Source: Burkholderia sp. Bp9142 (GTDB taxonomy: Bacteria; Pseudomonadota; Gammaproteobacteria; Burkholderiales; Burkholderiaceae). Taken from it: a stretch of 37,414 bases of DNA. Both the position numbers and the translations under genes were made by a program. A model generated the notes under the pieces. The model was not told the origin of the DNA. It saw only the letters and a list, made by a program, of their open reading frames with translations, and searched no databases. The stretch is from the NCBI RefSeq assembly GCF_003853415.1, contig NZ_QTPP01000061.1, forward strand, positions 1 to 37,414, read 5' to 3'. Positions 31,047 through 37,414 of the stretch are shown in pieces. Numbering within the stretch: the first letter of the stretch is position 1; every line of letters begins with the position of its first letter.

Positions 31047-32084
31047 TCAGCGCCGCTCGCTCGGCGCGACGCCGGTCCAGCGCTTGAACGCTCGCGTGAA
31101 GTTCGCGCGGTCGGTGTAGCCGACCCGCGCCGCGATCTCGTCCACCGGCAGGCGCGTGCCCTCGAGCAACCGGAGCGCATCGCGCAGCCGGATCTCGTCG
31201 AGCAGTGCCGAATAAGTCGCGCCGAATTCCGCGAGCTTGCGTTTCAACGTACGCGCCGATACGTGCAGTTCGCGCGCGACGTCGTCCACCGGCGGATAGC
31301 CGGCTTCACCGCAGATCAGCAGGTTGCGCACGCGCTCGACGATGCTTTCCGCATAGCCGAGCCGCGCGAGTTCGGCCTCGCATTGCTGGACGATCAGCTG
31401 CGCGGTCTGCGCATTCGCGGTGCCGATCGGCTCGTCGAGCAGCGCGGCATCGCAGCGGATGCGGTTCGCGCTCGCATCGAAATGACAGCGCGGCAGCCGC
31501 GCGCGATAGCGCTCGAACCACGGCGGCTCCGGCCATTCGAAATGCAGCTCCGCACGCGACTGCAGCGTGCGCCCCGGCGCGGGATCGAGCAGCGAGTTGA
31601 ACAGGATCGCCGTCTCGACCAGGAAGTTTTCCACCGCGAACTGGCGCAGCCGGCCGAGCGGAAACGCCTCGAGCACGTCGATGTCGACGGTCCGGTCGAG
31701 CTGTGCGAGCCGCACCGAAAAGAACGGCACGCGCGTCGGCAGGTAGCGGATGCCGAGCGCGATCGCCTCGCCGAGCGTCGCGCAACTCATCAGCCCGAAA
31801 CCGATCAGCCCGGATTTCGTCAGACTGCTGCGCAGGCCGATCTCGATCGCGATCGACGGATCGTTCGTCGCGTCGAGCAGGTTGAACACGATCGCGGCCT
31901 GCTGCAGCGGCGTGATGCGCGCATCGGGCTGTGCGAGCCGGTCGCGCTCGACGCCCGAGCCGGCGAGAATGCGGCCGCCATCGATGCCGCGCTCCTCGGC
32001 GAGCATCAGCATGAACAGCGCATACGCGGACGATACCGTCGCCTTGTTCAACTGACGCGCGGCATCCGGGACGGACAGGGCCAT
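31047..32084 (-). CDS. AraC family transcriptional regulator
   Basis: The 345-residue protein has an N-terminal AraC-type ligand-binding domain of the Arabinose_bd (OruR/VirF-like) kind, with IGLRSSLTKSGLIGFGLMSC. The C-terminal double HTH (about 245-345) reads VDDVARELHVSARTLKRKLA and VDEIAARVGYTDRANFTRAF. The ATG at 32084 has CGGAG upstream; the frame open to 32144 is ignored. It is divergent from the desaturase gene, and AATGACACCA repeats in the gap are candidate half-sites. A role in fatty acid desaturation control is inferred from position only. Confidence 0.88.
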   Translation of the reverse strand: MALSVPDAARQLNKATVSSAYALFMLMLAEERGIDGGRILAGSGVERDRLAQPDARITPLQQAAIVFNLLDATNDPSIAIEIGLRSSLTKSGLIGFGLMSCATLGEAIALGIRYLPTRVPFFSVRLAQLDRTVDIDVLEAFPLGRLRQFAVENFLVETAILFNSLLDPAPGRTLQSRAELHFEWPEPPWFERYRARLPRCHFDASANRIRCDAALLDEPIGTANAQTAQLIVQQCEAELARLGYAESIVERVRNLLICGEAGYPPVDDVARELHVSARTLKRKLAEFGATYSALLDEIRLRDALRLLEGTRLPVDEIAARVGYTDRANFTRAFKRWTGVAPSERR

Positions 32085-32133
32085 GCGGCGGACTCCGGAG
32101 CGGTTTCGGCGGATTGTAGCGTCGCTGGCCCGC

Positions 32134-32215
32134 AATGACACCACGGCGGCACTCTAGCCGCGCGCAGCCACATCGGGCGCCGACGCACCGGCCACGGTGG
32201 CCTGAAATGACACCA
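32134..32215. promoter_or_regulatory. direct repeats AATGACACCA and a GGCCAC dyad between araC-type and desaturase genes
   Basis: AATGACACCA occurs at 32134-32143 and 32206-32215, same strand, 72 bp apart. A perfect GGCCAC-G-GTGGCC dyad lies at 32190-32202. AraC proteins bind direct-repeat half-sites, so these are candidates for the neighbouring regulator. No promoter hexamers were assigned. Confidence 0.4.
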
Positions 32216-32310
32216 TCATTGGCACCGACGGCCCTCGCGTGCGCAACGGGGCACGCCTATGCTTGTCACATCGGCATTGCGCCCCACTCTTCCCGCACGG
32301 ATCCCGGTCG

Positions 32311-33423
32311 ATGAGCCAACCCGCACGAACCGTCTTTCGCCACGACGCAGACAAGGTCGCGTATGTCCGCCGCGAGGTCAACGCCGCGAGCGACGCGATC
32401 CGCGCGCGCTTTCCGCTGCTCGACAACCAGAGCCTCGTCGGCGCGACCGTGATGGCCGTGTCGGTGAGCGCGATGCTCGCGATCGCTTGGCTGTATGCGC
32501 GCGGCGCGATCGCGTGGTACATCGCGCTGCCGCTCGCCGCGTTCGTCACGTCGCTGATCCACGAACTCGAGCACGACCTGATCCACCTGATGTACTTCAA
32601 GAAGACGCCGTGGGCCTATCACCTGATGATGGCGCTGTGCTGGCTCACGCGGCCGGGCACGATCAACCCGTGGACGCGCCGGCGCATGCACCTGCATCAC
32701 CACAAGGTGTCGGGCGGCGAATCGGATCTCGAGGAATTCGGCATCACCAATGGCGAGCGCTGGGGCGTGAAGCGGCTGCTGATGATCGCGGACGGGATGC
32801 TCGCCGTCGTGCTGCGGCCGGATGCGATGCGCCGCAAGGTCAAGCAGTATGTCGCCGCGCAGCCGGTGCAGGATGCGGCCGAACGCGCGCAATTGCGTGT
32901 CGAGCAGGTGTCGTCCTACATGCCGGTCGGTCATGCGTACTACGCGCTGTGGCACGCGTTCATCGTCTATCACGCCGGCCTGTTCGCACTACACGCGTTC
33001 GGCCATGCGGTGACCGTGCCGGCCGTCGTCGAGCGGGCGATGCACGTCGTCGATTTCCTTGCGGTCGTGTGGCTCGGGCCGAACTTCGTGCGCAGCTTCT
33101 GCATCAACTTCGTCAGCTCGAACATGCATTACTTCGGCGACATCGATTCGCGCAACGTGATCCAGCAGACCCAGGTGCTCAACCCGTGGTGGATGCTGCC
33201 GTTCCAGCTGTTCTGCTTCAACTTCGGCAGCACCCACGCGATCCATCACTTCGTCGTACGCGATCCGTTCTACATCCGGCAGCTGACCGCGCGCACCGCG
33301 CATGCGGCGCTGCGTGAGGTCGGCGTGCGGTTCAACGATGTCGGCACGTTCAAGCGGGCGAATCGCTGGGGCGCGTATCGTCCGACTCGCGGTGCGCACG
33401 GCGTGCAGCGGGCCGACGCGTAA
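32311..33423 (+). CDS. membrane fatty acid desaturase family protein
   Basis: The 370-residue protein has several hydrophobic segments (about 42-64, 66-82, 103-112, 215-232, 240-258) and the three His boxes of di-iron membrane desaturases: HELEHD (84-89), HLHHH (127-131) and HAIHH (309-313). It should introduce a double bond or hydroxyl into a membrane-bound acyl chain or related lipid with O2 and an external electron donor. No reductase or ferredoxin gene is adjacent. The ATG at 32311 has only a weak ribosome site. It is divergent from the AraC gene. Confidence 0.85.
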   Translation: MSQPARTVFRHDADKVAYVRREVNAASDAIRARFPLLDNQSLVGATVMAVSVSAMLAIAWLYARGAIAWYIALPLAAFVTSLIHELEHDLIHLMYFKKTPWAYHLMMALCWLTRPGTINPWTRRRMHLHHHKVSGGESDLEEFGITNGERWGVKRLLMIADGMLAVVLRPDAMRRKVKQYVAAQPVQDAAERAQLRVEQVSSYMPVGHAYYALWHAFIVYHAGLFALHAFGHAVTVPAVVERAMHVVDFLAVVWLGPNFVRSFCINFVSSNMHYFGDIDSRNVIQQTQVLNPWWMLPFQLFCFNFGSTHAIHHFVVRDPFYIRQLTARTAHAALREVGVRFNDVGTFKRANRWGAYRPTRGAHGVQRADA

Positions 33424-33468
33424 CGGCAGCGCGTCGCACGGCTCGCCGCGCCGGTCCACGGCAGTCCG

Positions 33469-34089
33469 TCAATCGCCGATCGACGGCATCGGTCCGTGCC
33501 CGCGGATCCACGCCCAGTTCGCGAGTTCGGCCATTTCCTTGTCGCCGCGGCTGTCGCCGTAGGCGAACAGTTTCCCGGGCGCCTGAGTTCCCCACCAGCC
33601 GCGCAACCGCACGACCTTCTGCGGGCCCCAGCAGTTCTCGCCGTTCAGCCGCCCGGTGAACGTGCCGCGCTCGAATGCGAGGCGCGTCGCGAGCACCGTG
33701 TCGATGCCAGCCGTCTTCGCCCACTTCTCCAGATACAGCGACGGCGACGCGCTGACCAGCACGACTTCGTGTCCGCGCGCGCGATGCTCGCGCACCCGTT
33801 CCAGCATGTCCGGACGCACGAGGTTCGGCAGATAGCTGTCGACGAACCGGCGCGCCAATACGTCGAGCGCGTCCTCGCGGATCGGCCCGAACGCAAACCA
33901 CGCGAACTTCGCCTTCGCGTCGCCGCGCGACAGCAGTCCGGCTTTCATCGCGGCGATCCACGGCAGCGCGCGCAGCCCGGCCCACGCGAAGCGCGGCGTG
34001 CCGACAGCGTAGCGGACGAAATGGCGGAAGCTGTCGGTGGTCGTGATGGTGCCGTCGAAATCGAATGCGGCGACGATGCGGTCGGTCAT
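33469..34089 (-). CDS. HAD-superfamily IB phosphatase (SerB-like)
   Basis: The 206-residue protein has HAD motif I AFDFDGTITTTDSF (Asp10, Asp12), motif II VLVSASPSLY, and motif III/IV KLFAYGDSRGDKEM with the acidic metal ligands. The helical cap lies between about residues 15 and 95. This subclass (HAD-IB, PSPase-like) includes phosphoserine phosphatase and lysophosphatidate or phosphocholine phosphatases. It converges on the desaturase gene, whose stop is 46 nt away. The substrate is not identifiable. Confidence 0.85.
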   Translation of the reverse strand: MTDRIVAAFDFDGTITTTDSFRHFVRYAVGTPRFAWAGLRALPWIAAMKAGLLSRGDAKAKFAWFAFGPIREDALDVLARRFVDSYLPNLVRPDMLERVREHRARGHEVVLVSASPSLYLEKWAKTAGIDTVLATRLAFERGTFTGRLNGENCWGPQKVVRLRGWWGTQAPGKLFAYGDSRGDKEMAELANWAWIRGHGPMPSIGD

Positions 34090-34196
34090 GGAGAATCGGC
34101 GGGAAAGCGATGAGATGCCCGGGAAGATAGCAGACTCGGGCCGGCGTGCGTCCGGGCACCGGCGCTACCGGCGGTACGGCTCGATACGCGACCGCG

Positions 34197-34484
34197 TCAG
34201 TTCGCGCTCTTCCGATACAACGCGACATACCCCGCGAGCATCAGCAGCAGCGAACCACTGATCCGGTTCAGCCACTTCTCCCCGGCCGCTTTCCACACCC
34301 GCACCGAATGCACGCCGAGCAGCGCGTAGCCGGTCATCCCGATCACGTCGACCGCGACGATCGTCGCCGCGAGGATCGCGTACTGCAGCGCGACCGCGTG
34401 CGACCGGTCGACGAACTGCGGCAGCAGCGCGGACATGAACAGGTCGTACTTCGGGTTGCTCATTGCGACGAATGCGAACGTCCC
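34197..34484 (-). pseudogene. LysE/RhtB family exporter, 5'-truncated remnant
   Basis: The frame encodes the C-terminal part of a LysE family translocator: FAFVAMSNPKYDLFMSALLP, then QFVD and two or three membrane segments ending ALYRKSAN. Full-length members have about 205 residues; only about 95 remain, and the N-terminal helices with the GP-rich motif are absent. Homology stops near 34484 without a good start. An ATG at 34463 would give 88 residues but no ribosome site is seen. On the other strand a possible regulator C-terminus begins immediately beyond the break, suggesting a deletion across a divergent lysR-lysE pair. Confidence 0.7.
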
Positions 34485-34486
34485 AT

Positions 34487-34579
34487 GATCGCACGTTCGT
34501 CCCGATGCGCGCTCGCCGATTCGGCGACGCCATCGGACAGCACCTGCGACGCTGGATCGTTCACGCGAAGGACTTCTGA
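34487..34579 (+). pseudogene. possible C-terminal fragment of a regulator (LysR-like?), 5'-truncated
   Basis: A 30-codon frame with no start reads DRTFVPMRARRFGDAIGQHL and ends IVHAKDF before a TGA. The amphipathic helix (ARRFGDAIGQHLRRW) resembles the last helix of many LysR-type regulators. It abuts the LysE remnant in divergent orientation, as expected if the 5' parts of both genes were deleted. The assignment is weak because so little sequence remains. Confidence 0.25.
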
Positions 34580-34608
34580 CATGGGCGAAAGCGCGCCGTA
34601 TCGGCCTC

Positions 34609-34630
34609 GGCGGCCGGAATTCCGGCCGCC
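34609..34630. repeat. perfect 22-bp palindrome
   Basis: The sequence has arms GGCGGCCGGAA and TTCCGGCCGCC with no spacer. It lies between the gene remnants and tRNA-Ser, and contains an EcoRI-like GAATTC core. It could be an old terminator stem, although no T-tract follows, or a protein-binding site. Confidence 0.5.
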
Positions 34631-34674
34631 TCCGACGGATCGTCGAAGGGAGTGGCGGGCAGCCGCGAGAGTTT

Positions 34675-34682
34675 GCTATACT
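34675..34682 (+). promoter_or_regulatory. extended -10 element of the tRNA-Ser gene
   Basis: TGC-TATACT with TATACT at 34677-34682 fits a TGn-extended -10, and the tRNA 5' end is 12 nt downstream. No good -35 hexamer is seen. Confidence 0.55.
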
Positions 34683-34693
34683 CTCGGTCTTCC

Positions 34694-34784
34694 GGAGAGA
34701 TGGATGAGTGGTTTAAGTCGCACGCCTGGAAAGCGTGTATAGGTTAATCGCCTATCGGGGGTTCGAATCCCCCTCTCTCCGCCA
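34694..34784 (+). tRNA. tRNA-Ser (anticodon GGA)
   Basis: The 91-nt gene folds as a class II tRNA. The acceptor stem GGAGAGA pairs with TCTCTCC, the anticodon arm is CACGC-CTGGAAA-GCGTG with anticodon GGA, a long variable arm (TATAGGTTAATCGCCTATC region) follows, and the T-loop is TTCGAAT between GGGGG and CCCCC. G is the discriminator base and CCA is encoded at 34782-34784. It reads UCC and UCU serine codons. The long variable arm is diagnostic of serine among tRNAs with this anticodon. Confidence 0.97.
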
Positions 34785-34791
34785 GAATTCG

Positions 34792-34820
34792 AATGCCCGC
34801 GCCAGCGGGCATTTCCTTTT
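34792..34820 (+). terminator. intrinsic terminator of tRNA-Ser
   Basis: AATGCCCGC (34792-34800) pairs with GCGGGCATT (34805-34813) around GCCA, followed by TTCCTTTT. It starts 8 nt after the tRNA end. Confidence 0.88.
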
Positions 34821-34872
34821 GCGGCCCGGCCGCTCCGGCCCTGAACCGCAGGCCCTCCCGAGCCTTCCCGGC

Positions 34873-36888
34873 TCACGGGTGCCGGATGTAATCCACCAAC
34901 GCCCGCGTATATTCATCCGGCTGCCGATCGAGCAGACTGACCACGATCGCCACCGCAAACCCCGCCGGCACCCCGAACACGCCCGAACTGATCGGCTCGA
35001 TCCCGAACCAGGTACGTCCGGCGAAGCCCGTCAGCTGGGTGAAATATGGATAAGTCGACACGATGTAGTACACGCATACCGCGAGCCCCGTCACCATCCC
35101 GGCGATCGCACCGCGCGTCGTCGTGCGTTTCCAGAACACCCCAAGCACGAGCACCGGAAAGAAACTGGACGCCGCCAGCGAAAACGCGGCACCGACCAGA
35201 AACAGAATCTTCCCCGTATTGAGCGACGCGACATACGACGCGAACAGCGCGACGCCGAGCAGCAGCACCTTCGAGATGGTCACGCGCCGCTGGCTCGATG
35301 CGTCGGGCGCGACCATGCAGTAGTAAACGTCGTGCGACAACGCATTCGCGATCGTCAGCAGCAACCCGTCCGCGGTCGACAGCGCGGCAGCCAGCGCACC
35401 CGCCGCGATCAGCCCCGACACGACATACGGCAGCCCCGCGATCTCCGGCGCGGCCAGCACGACCATGTCCGGCTGCATCTGGATTTCCGACCAGTGGACG
35501 ATGCCGTCGCGAATCACCTCGACGACGCTGATCAGGTCCGGCTCGGAGTGATGCCACTGCGTGACCCACGCGGGCAGCTCGGCGATCGGCCGCCCGACGA
35601 GGTTGGTGAGAATCTCGTACTTGATCATCACCGCGAGCACCGGCACGCTCAGGTAGAACAGCGCGATGAAGAACAGCGTCCAGCCGACCGAGCGCCGCGC
35701 GGATGCAACCGACGTCGTCGTGTTGTAGCGCGTGAGGATGTGCGGCAGGCTCGCGGTGCCGAGTGACAGGCACAGCAGCAGCGCGAGGAAATTCCGCTCG
35801 CGCGGCTTGCGCTCGTCGTCGCTCGCGGCGGGGAACGGCTCGTGCATCGGCACGGGCGGCTCGGCGCGTGCCAGCAGGTCGTCGCGCGCCTGGGTCCAGG
35901 TCACGCGCGCCGCCGTCGGGTCGCGCGGGAAGTCGGCCAGCTCGCGCTCGCGCTGGTTGATCTCGCGCAGCGGCCCGTTGTGGCGCCGCAGGTCCGCCAG
36001 CTGGTCGACGAGTTGCCGGCGTGCGTCCGCATACGAGCCGGGCAAGCGATCGAGCTGCGCCTGGACGGCCGCGGCCTGCCGGCGATACGCGTCACGCACC
36101 CGTTGCTCCCCGGCTGCATCGCGCACCTGCGCCTCGCGCGCCGCCACGCGCTCCATCAGCTTGCCGTAATTGAACTGCGGCACCGGCCCGAGCCCGTTCT
36201 TCATCGCGATCAGCGACACCGGTATCAGGATCGCGCTGATCAGGATGATGTACTGCGCGACCTGCGTCCACGTGACCGCGCGCATCCCGCCGAGAAACGA
36301 GCACACGAGAATGCCCGCGAGCCCGCAGAAGATCCCGATCGCGAAGTCGACGCCGATGAAGCGCGTCGCGATCAGCCCGATCCCCTGGATCTGCGCGACC
36401 AGATACACGAACGAGCACAGGATCGCCGCACCGGCCGCAAGTGCGCGCACGGCGGTGCTCGAGAAGCGCGTGCCGAGAAAATCGGGAATCGTGTAGCGCG
36501 CGAGCTTGCGCACATACGGCGCGAGCAGGAACGCCACGAGGCAGAACCCGCCCGTCCATCCCATCACGTAAGCGAGCGCGTCGTAGCCGGTTGCGTAAAG
36601 CGAACCGGCGAGGCCGATGAACGATGCCGCCGACAGCCAGTCGGCCGCCGTCGCCATCCCGTTGAACGCGGACGGCACGCGCCGCCCGGCCACGTAGTAC
36701 TCGACGAGATCGGACGTGCGCGACAGCAGCCCGATCACCGCGTACACGGCAATCGGCACGAACAGGAACACGTAGCCGATCCAGACGCCGGAGCCGGTCG
36801 CGCGCTCGATCCGCCACAGCAGCAGCACGAACCCGAGAAAGCCGAGCGTGTAGAGCGCGTACGCGCGAATCAGTCGATGCGTCAGCAT
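34873..36888 (-). CDS. sodium:solute symporter, VC_2705-like large subunit (acetate-type)
   Basis: The 671-residue protein is a sodium:solute symporter related to ActP with about 13 membrane segments. Conserved blocks are EYYVAGRRVPSAFNGMATAA, DWLSAASFIGLAGSLY, TIPDFLGTRFSS, SLGTASLPHILTRYNTT and SGLIAAGALAAALSTADGLL. A hydrophilic, Arg/Glu-rich, probably coiled-coil stretch (about residues 240-370) interrupts the membrane core. It follows the DUF4212 gene by 3 nt, the usual partner of this subfamily, and acs lies just upstream. Uptake of acetate or another short carboxylate is therefore likely. The stop is 52 nt from the terminator of the convergent tRNA gene. Confidence 0.88.
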   Translation of the reverse strand: MLTHRLIRAYALYTLGFLGFVLLLWRIERATGSGVWIGYVFLFVPIAVYAVIGLLSRTSDLVEYYVAGRRVPSAFNGMATAADWLSAASFIGLAGSLYATGYDALAYVMGWTGGFCLVAFLLAPYVRKLARYTIPDFLGTRFSSTAVRALAAGAAILCSFVYLVAQIQGIGLIATRFIGVDFAIGIFCGLAGILVCSFLGGMRAVTWTQVAQYIILISAILIPVSLIAMKNGLGPVPQFNYGKLMERVAAREAQVRDAAGEQRVRDAYRRQAAAVQAQLDRLPGSYADARRQLVDQLADLRRHNGPLREINQRERELADFPRDPTAARVTWTQARDDLLARAEPPVPMHEPFPAASDDERKPRERNFLALLLCLSLGTASLPHILTRYNTTTSVASARRSVGWTLFFIALFYLSVPVLAVMIKYEILTNLVGRPIAELPAWVTQWHHSEPDLISVVEVIRDGIVHWSEIQMQPDMVVLAAPEIAGLPYVVSGLIAAGALAAALSTADGLLLTIANALSHDVYYCMVAPDASSQRRVTISKVLLLGVALFASYVASLNTGKILFLVGAAFSLAASSFFPVLVLGVFWKRTTTRGAIAGMVTGLAVCVYYIVSTYPYFTQLTGFAGRTWFGIEPISSGVFGVPAGFAVAIVVSLLDRQPDEYTRALVDYIRHP

Positions 36889-36891
36889 GGA

Positions 36892-37236
36892 TCAGCGGGC
36901 ATTGTGGACATTGCCCGCGTGCGCGGCGTGGTCGTCGTATGCACGCCGCAGCGTGCGGTCCGCGCGCTGCATCAGGCCGATGTAGACGACAATCAGCACG
37001 AGATACACGAGAATCGCGCCCTGCGCGCCGACATAGAACGGCAGGCTGAAACCGGCGAAGCGGATGCCGGCCAGCGCGGGCGCGAAGAACGGCACGACGA
37101 ATGACACCGAGAAGCCGATCGCCATCAACACCACGATCAGCGCGACGTTGAAGCGCCAATAACGCGCATGGGCACGCGCAAGCGGCTCGGGAACGGGCGG
37201 CGGCGCAGCAGGCGCCGGACGGGACGGAACGGTCAT
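36892..37236 (-). CDS. DUF4212 domain protein, small subunit of the sodium:solute symporter
   Basis: The 114-residue protein has a proline-rich N-terminus (about 1-20), then ARYWRFNVALIVVLMAIGF and a second hydrophobic segment, FYVGAQGAILVYLVLIVVYI, giving two membrane helices typical of DUF4212 (TIGR03647-like). The symporter gene starts 3 nt after its stop. The ATG at 37236 has no visible ribosome site. An in-frame TTG at 37251 has AGGGG upstream, but within a terminator stem. The start is therefore uncertain, and translation may depend on the upstream acs transcript. Confidence 0.85.
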   Translation of the reverse strand: MTVPSRPAPAAPPPVPEPLARAHARYWRFNVALIVVLMAIGFSVSFVVPFFAPALAGIRFAGFSLPFYVGAQGAILVYLVLIVVYIGLMQRADRTLRRAYDDHAAHAGNVHNAR

Positions 37237-37249
37237 GCCGTTATTTAGC

Positions 37250-37292
37250 AAAAAGCCCCTGCACGGGCAATCGGGATCGCCGCGCAGGGGCT
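37250..37292 (-). terminator. intrinsic terminator between acs and the DUF4212 gene
   Basis: On the minus strand AGCCCCTGC (37292-37284) pairs with GCAGGGGCT (37262-37254), and the loop can pair further (GGCGATC with GATTGCC). TTTTT follows at 37254-37250. It ends the acs transcript only about 14 nt before the DUF4212 start, leaving almost no room for a separate promoter. Confidence 0.8.
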
Positions 37293-37321
37293 CGTGCGCG
37301 CAACGCGCGCGACAGGCGCGA

Positions 37322-37414
37322 TCAGCGCACTTCGGCGAGCTGGTCGAGGATCGCCGGGTTCTCGAGCGTGGACGTGTCCTGCGTGATCGCCTCGCCCTTG
37401 GCGAGCGAGCGCAG
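37322..37414 (-). CDS. acs: acetyl-CoA synthetase (acetate--CoA ligase), C-terminal fragment
   Basis: Only the last 30 residues and stop are inside the window: LRSLAKGEAITQDTSTLENP, then AILDQLAEVR. This matches the extreme C-terminus of Acs, where a conserved GDTSTL-like segment precedes the final helix. The catalytic acetylation-site lysine lies upstream, outside the window. Acs activates acetate to acetyl-CoA; the next genes encode an acetate-type symporter, a common pairing. Confidence 0.85.
   Translation of the reverse strand: MRSLAKGEAITQDTSTLENPAILDQLAEVR

Noticed and set aside
34609..34784. tRNA-Ser as an attachment site of an integrated element
   Set aside because: No integrase, no repeated tRNA 3' end and no change in base composition are seen in the window.

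Overview
The window is high-GC, densely packed and reads like a chromosome of a Burkholderia-type betaproteobacterium, probably of the B. cepacia complex. This rests on codon use, the hut gene order, the Burkholderia-like protein sequences and a 91-nt tRNA-Ser with an encoded CCA. The species assignment is inference. No rRNA, CRISPR array, insertion sequence or prophage was seen.

Layout. 1-2.9 kb (minus): a gamma-glutamylation polyamine/amine catabolic operon (puuD-puuA-class III aminotransferase, the last cut by the window edge), with a palindromic operator over its promoter and a leader of about 0.5 kb. 2.9-11.1 kb (minus): a complete histidine-utilisation operon, hutH-hutC-hutU-hutD-hutI-hutF-hutG, of the formylglutamate (HutF/HutG) type, with two HutC-like operators and a good sigma70 promoter upstream of hutH and a terminator after hutG. 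11.2-18.4 kb: a lone GltI-like glutamate/aspartate-binding protein, a phosphopantetheinyl transferase, an alpha/beta hydrolase divergent from a LysR regulator, an MFS transporter with a tiny overlapping ORF, and a DNA photolyase.

18.5-28.3 kb is the most unusual part. A minus-strand operon (DUF1214 protein, PAPS-type sulfotransferase, SDR dehydrogenase, DHH phosphoesterase) diverges from cysD-cysNC, which make the sulfotransferase donor PAPS, followed by a LuxR-family regulator. A separate SRPBCC + NTF2-like pair converges on the operon. One 18-bp motif (TAGTCCAnnCSGACGA) occurs four times, each time pointing at one of these transcription units and about 28-30 bp before a -10-like hexamer: before the SRPBCC pair, as a perfect 19-bp inverted repeat between the divergent operons, and in weaker form before luxR. 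I infer one regulon that makes PAPS, sulfonates an unknown hydroxylated hydrophobic compound and possibly clears the by-product pAp.

28.4-34.1 kb: an ACS-family MFS transporter overlapping a lactonase gene, an AraC regulator divergent from a membrane fatty acid desaturase, and a HAD phosphatase. 34.1-34.8 kb: a truncated LysE exporter abutting a possible regulator fragment (a deletion scar), then tRNA-Ser(GGA) with its terminator. 34.9-37.4 kb (minus): the 3' end of acetyl-CoA synthetase, an intervening terminator, a DUF4212 small subunit and a large sodium:solute (acetate-type) symporter.
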